NCBI GenBank assembly: GCA_036784855.1 | Contig: JAZDSV010000093.1 | Location: 1-34,222 of the forward strand | Direction of reading: 5' to 3' | Origin: Aphelidium insulamus | Lineage: Eukaryota > Aphelidiomycota > Aphelidea > Aphelidiaceae | DNA: 34,222 bases | Shown here: piece after piece, positions 30,682 to 34,222 of the stretch | Position numbering within the stretch: position 1 is the stretch's first letter | How the letters are laid out: each line of letters opens with the position of its first letter | Notes under the pieces: generated by a model | Databases searched by the model: none | Told to the model about the DNA's origin: nothing | What the model saw: only the letters and a program-made list of their open reading frames with translations | Made by a program: the position numbers and the translations under genes

Positions 30682-33600
30682 TTATGTCTGCTCCTCAGTT
30701 GCAGCCTGCACCTCAGTCTCCTCCTGCGCCTCAGCCTCCGCCTGCAACTGTTTTAGCTTTTTCCACTCAGCACTCCAGAGGGTGTTCTTCTCCCTGAAAG
30801 TAAGTTTGCTGCCATTTTCCGCTTCGGCAGCAGCAATAATTGCTTGGCCATCAGAGGACTTCTTCCACTCAGCAAAGACATTCTTTCGCTTTGTCTTTGG
30901 CAGCGTAACTGTGACCGCTGCATTGTCACCCTCGCTATCTTCAAGTGCTAGCTTTGGCACCTATAAAAGTAAAAGTAAATTGTGATAAATAAAAGTTGAT
31001 ACCTTTTTCAGAGCCAGCCGTCGTTGCACAGCCTCTGATGCATTTACAGCACGTTTCTTTGAGGCCGGTGACATTTCATCAATTGCTGTGAGAATCGGAA
31101 CCACATTTCCACCTCGAATTGCCTTGGAAAACATGTTAAGTGACATGTTTGTAGCTGCCAAGTGCCGATCCAAACAATCAACATCCTACAGTGTTATTTA
31201 ATTAATAAATTATATTATTATCATATACTTACCTTAACAATGTTACCAGTCAAGGCTAGCTCATCCAGCAAGTAGTAAATCGGACAACGAGAAGAAAAAT
31301 ATGCTCGTTCCTTTTCTGAAGAGCGCCATGTGGTGCCCTTTGTGGTCTCAAGGTTTCGGATGGAAGGTCCATCAAAAATTCCAGCATCCCACTCCTTCCA
31401 CACCTGTGTTAGTGATGACAACTGCCGATTCATTACACTGTCAGCTTCAGACTCCACAGGCTCATGAACAGTTGTTGATTGTGCACCTAAAATTCAGTTA
31501 TTACATTCTCTAGACCTTACATACCCATGAGACGGAAAAGCTGTTCAAACTTTGCCTCCATGTTTGCCTCAATGGCTGTCAGCCGTCCATTGATTGCACA
31601 CAGTTGTGCATGTATCTCGGGTGGAATGTTGATAGCCTTGTTAGCGCTATTCTCCTCCTCGATTTGTGTAATGGTTCTCCTGGATGTATCAGCCCACTCT
31701 TTGAATGTGGGTAGACAAAACTACATTGTTAGTGCTATGTCATAACACATGGTACAGACCGGCTTAAACTTCCAAATTGGATTCTGCTTGAACTGCTGTT
31801 GCAGTATTACTGCATCTTGACATATGATAGTTCGGAGCTTGTCGAGTAGCTGCAGAAAGCCTACTGTTGCCAGATCTTCAATGTCGCCATCACGGACCAT
31901 CAAGAGGTACTCATCGAGGCCAGGAAAGATTTCAGCTACAAATTCCGGAGGTACAACAAGCTGGGCCCGTGGCACAAAATATGAACCCTTCTCTGGTGCA
32001 CCTGCCATAATACGAATGACATCCAGTGGAAGATGAGTCAGATAATGCTTGGCTGCAACATCTTGGTTCCAACCGGCAATTGAATTGATATCTTCTCGTC
32101 GAGCACTTTCAGCAGGGTGAGCTAATGAATTATACTCATCAACATACCCATTGATAGCAGCACGCCTGGCACCTGACCCACGATTCGCATGTGTCACCTT
32201 CTTTATGTTGATTTTGCAAGTGCGCATAACATCTTTAAAGTGCAAATACTGTGTGTTGTAGCTGAGAGACATGGCGCCTGTTTCCGGATCTTTTGTTTTT
32301 CCAATCAGGGCCCGAATGCTGTACCACGCACTGTTGTCCGAAAAGTCTGGGAAATGTTCACCCGTCTTCCACCGTAGGAAAAGGTACATCGCAAAAGCAT
32401 TTAATGTACACACTAGTGGGTCTATATGACGCATGCATGCTGATGATTCGGGACGGTTTTCCTTATGTGTCAGAGGTAATTTCAGCAGCTAATCACATAC
32501 ATGGTTGGTCTTCGAGTCCCTTATTGTCAGAATGAGCACACATGCCGGTGTTGGGCCTATTGTGTCATTTTTGGCAAGTGTCACTTGGTAAAAGTCTGAA
32601 AGTTCTGCCCGTCGTCGCTCATCACCACGTCGCATCATTGAATCTCCCCATAAGAAATCGAATCGATCTCGCAATGATTTCTGAACAAATTTTGATGACA
32701 TGTGATGGCTCGAAACAGTACGCAAATGTTCTTCATTGTAGCCGTCCATGATTGTATTCATGCCTTTGTCCTTGAAGAGCCTGTCCTGGGTGAGAAGATC
32801 ACTGGCAAAAGTCATGATACCGTTTACAGCGCCCATGCTCAGCATTGGAAGCTTGGCGAACCAACTTGTTAAGTGTGTCTGTGCGAGGGTGCTCCTTCGA
32901 AACACCCTCTCGATTTTGTGCTTTCTGTAATGTCCAAAGGTCCACAATAGCACGAATGTGCCGCTTGAGCGTTTCCTTGATAATTAGTCATACAACTTGT
33001 ACATTTCCACATACTAGACCAGCAGCACCAGAAAGACGAGTGTTAGGCCGAAGAATTTTTCGAACTTTGCCATCGCCTAGCAGATACTGACTGCAATAAC
33101 GTAGAAGGCGCTCCGGATCAACATTATCGTTATCAAACTTCATATAATCACACCAAGCCTTTAATGTAAGGCACAGTGAATTAGCTAACATCATTACATA
33201 CCGTCCATTCTTCTTGTGGTCCTTTGTAAGTATTTGTTGTGTTTTTCGGCCGAGACTTTCGGTACTCATCTTCAATGTCGGCCACAATATTTCCTGATGT
33301 GCTTGGTGGACTTGACAGATTTTCTTTCTCAGTAACTGATTTACGGGCTTTCTTTGCTGACTTCTTCATCTGCATTTTCTGACGTGCAGACCGCAATTGG
33401 CAAATAATCACTTGGTTGCTGCTTGTTGATGTGCCAGCATCTTCATTGGCAGTTGCCTTACGCTTTGGCATCAATCCTTCATCCGTAGCCTCACCATTGT
33501 CATCGGTAATATTGTCAATGTCCGTAGCCAAGTCATCAAATGAGTCCACATCGCTGTGGTCAGTGACCAAAACGCTCTCATCTGTGCATAAGTATTGTTG

Positions 33601-33925
33601 GTAAGCCGTGATCAGTCCCTCATACCATGAGCATCACTGTCGGACGCATTGTCCGATTCATTGAATATGTCATCTGCAATGGTAGCTACAATGCATTCAG
33701 TACATAGGTGCAGTGACAGAAATCGTGCTACCTTGAAAGCCGTCGCTATCTAGCCCACTGCTACGATCCAGTATGCATCGGCTCGATAGTGGCGAGTTTG
33801 CCATGATACTGCATTGTTGTCAGTGAGGGCGGCTACAGTTCATCCACATACACTGGCTCCATGCCACAGGGTTCATTGCTGGCGACGCTAACATCCTGGT
33901 CGAGTACGGGGTCGCTGATAGTCAT
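30682..33925 (-). CDS. Crypton/Ndc10-type tyrosine recombinase with GCR1_C-like DNA-binding domain, 12 exons, 927 aa
   Basis: Predicted site-specific recombinase moving the element through a circular intermediate. Exons are 33925-33852, 33808-33732, 33685-33626, 33581-33202, 33158-33015, 32975-32821, 32780-32501, 32461-31760, 31720-31525, 31486-31233, 31185-31003 and 30960-30682. The total is 2784 nt, every phase fits, and the introns are 38-47 nt. Residues 1-195 are acidic and disordered. The core-binding domain (about 195-385) has ETLKRHIRAIVDLW, MNTIMDGYNEEHLR and RRRAELSDFYQV. In the catalytic domain (from about 390), ACMRHIDPLVC is followed by HxxR in KKVTHANRGSGARR (H481, R484), NSIAGW (W521) and the putative nucleophile Tyr in AAKHYLTHLPLDVIR (Y530). 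A GCR1_C-like domain lies at about 710-770 (SLTQVWKEWDAGIFDG, TWRSSEKERAYFSSR). The Glu-rich tail has HMG-box-like spacing (NVFAEWKKSSDG, NTLWSAEWKKL; weak). The YR-GCR1_C pairing is known from fungal Cryptons. Confidence 0.9.
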
Positions 33926-34222
33926 TGGTAAATAGGGAGGGTGTGCGGCTGAGAGGCGGCTGAGAGGCGGCTGAGAGAGCGTATCAACGGTGTGAAGCTT
34001 TTTACTAACTGTTGTAGAAGCTGAAGAGTTCCAGCCTTTCGTCGACTATTTAAGCAGCAGCCACGTGCTCTTACAAGCTGCAGTGCACGTGGATAGTACC
34101 CCGTATCCTACGCTACAGAATGCAATTTATTTCAGGCAATTTGCATTCAAACTGATGGATTTATTGCAAAAGATCTGCATAAAAAGGCGGAAAACTTGTT
34201 TTGTTGTGAGAATTGCCGATTC
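33926..34222 (-). promoter_or_regulatory. Recombinase promoter: TATA-like box and inverted CACGTG pair
   Basis: On the minus strand, CTTAAATAG (34054-34046) is a TATA-like box about 125 bp before the start codon. Just upstream of it, CCACGTGC (34061-34068) and GCACGTGG (34085-34092) form an inverted repeat of two CACGTG boxes with a 16-nt spacer. The leader carries three tandem copies of an 11-nt unit, GGCTGAGAGGC (33946-33978, last copy truncated). Confidence 0.5.

Larger units (their letters stand above)
29990..33925. mobile_element. Crypton-like element core: tyrosine recombinase plus RuvC-like resolvase
   Basis: Two convergent genes whose stop codons are 29 nt apart. A DDE transposase, reverse transcriptase and DNA polymerase are all absent from the visible part. 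Cryptons typically encode only a YR-type recombinase and have no long terminal repeats, so the second gene is extra. The element lies next to satellite arrays in an otherwise gene-free block. Its ends are not defined. The left end should lie between 29.17 and 29.99 kb; the right end may be at or past 34.22 kb. Confidence 0.65.

Noticed and set aside
32781-33014. Ultra-short introns of 19 and 21 nt, or +1 frameshifts, in the recombinase gene
   Set aside because: Using donors slightly upstream (gtatgt at 33014) or the next acceptor (at 32781) gives ordinary 39- and 40-nt introns with correct phase and a better match to the family.

Overview
This is nuclear DNA of a unicellular eukaryote with a compact genome. 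Genes sit a few hundred bases apart on both strands and are split by very short GT-AG introns (mostly 38-67 nt, shortest 38-39 nt), with donors such as gtacgt, gtatgt and gtaagc. Reading through these introns gives complete open frames for almost every gene. The gene set (CENP-C with cupin domain, cytosolic ribosomal protein uS19/RPS15, AATF/Bfr2, ubiquilin, an RA-PH-RhoGAP protein, a cysteine-rich receptor kinase, an 8-TM two-pore K+ channel) fits an opisthokont-like protist. The sequence alone does not fix the species.

Layout. Positions 1-3.2 kb hold frame-broken coding sequence: an unrecognised plus-strand region, then a TRAPPC3/Bet3 homologue with several 1-nt indels (pseudogene or poor consensus). 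From 3.7 to 22.7 kb genes are dense and intact: CENP-C (+), RPS15 (-), receptor-like kinase (-, kinase domain cut short), TOK-type K+ channel (-), AATF (-), a signal-peptide ankyrin protein (+), a short ubiquilin (+) and a RhoGAP (-). From 22.7 to 29.2 kb there are essentially no genes. This stretch holds a ~97-bp satellite with higher-order structure and degenerate edges, then a 34-bp minisatellite of about 25 copies, each carrying a CCAAT box.

From about 29.9 kb to the right end lies what looks like one mobile element. It has an intronless RuvC-fold Holliday-junction resolvase of the poxvirus A22-like family (+), ending 29 nt from the end of a convergent 12-exon gene (-). That gene encodes a 927-aa Crypton/Ndc10-type tyrosine recombinase with a C-terminal GCR1_C-like DNA-binding domain. 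The pairing of a Crypton-type integrase with its own junction resolvase is the most unusual content of the window.

Regulation. A CCAAT-box motif (CCAATCAGCG) lies 60-130 bp upstream of three start codons (CENP-C, RPS15, kinase), always in the sense orientation, with a close variant before the ankyrin gene. The 34-bp minisatellite carries nearly the same sequence (CCAATGAGCG) in every unit. The recombinase promoter has a TATA-like box and an inverted pair of CACGTG boxes.
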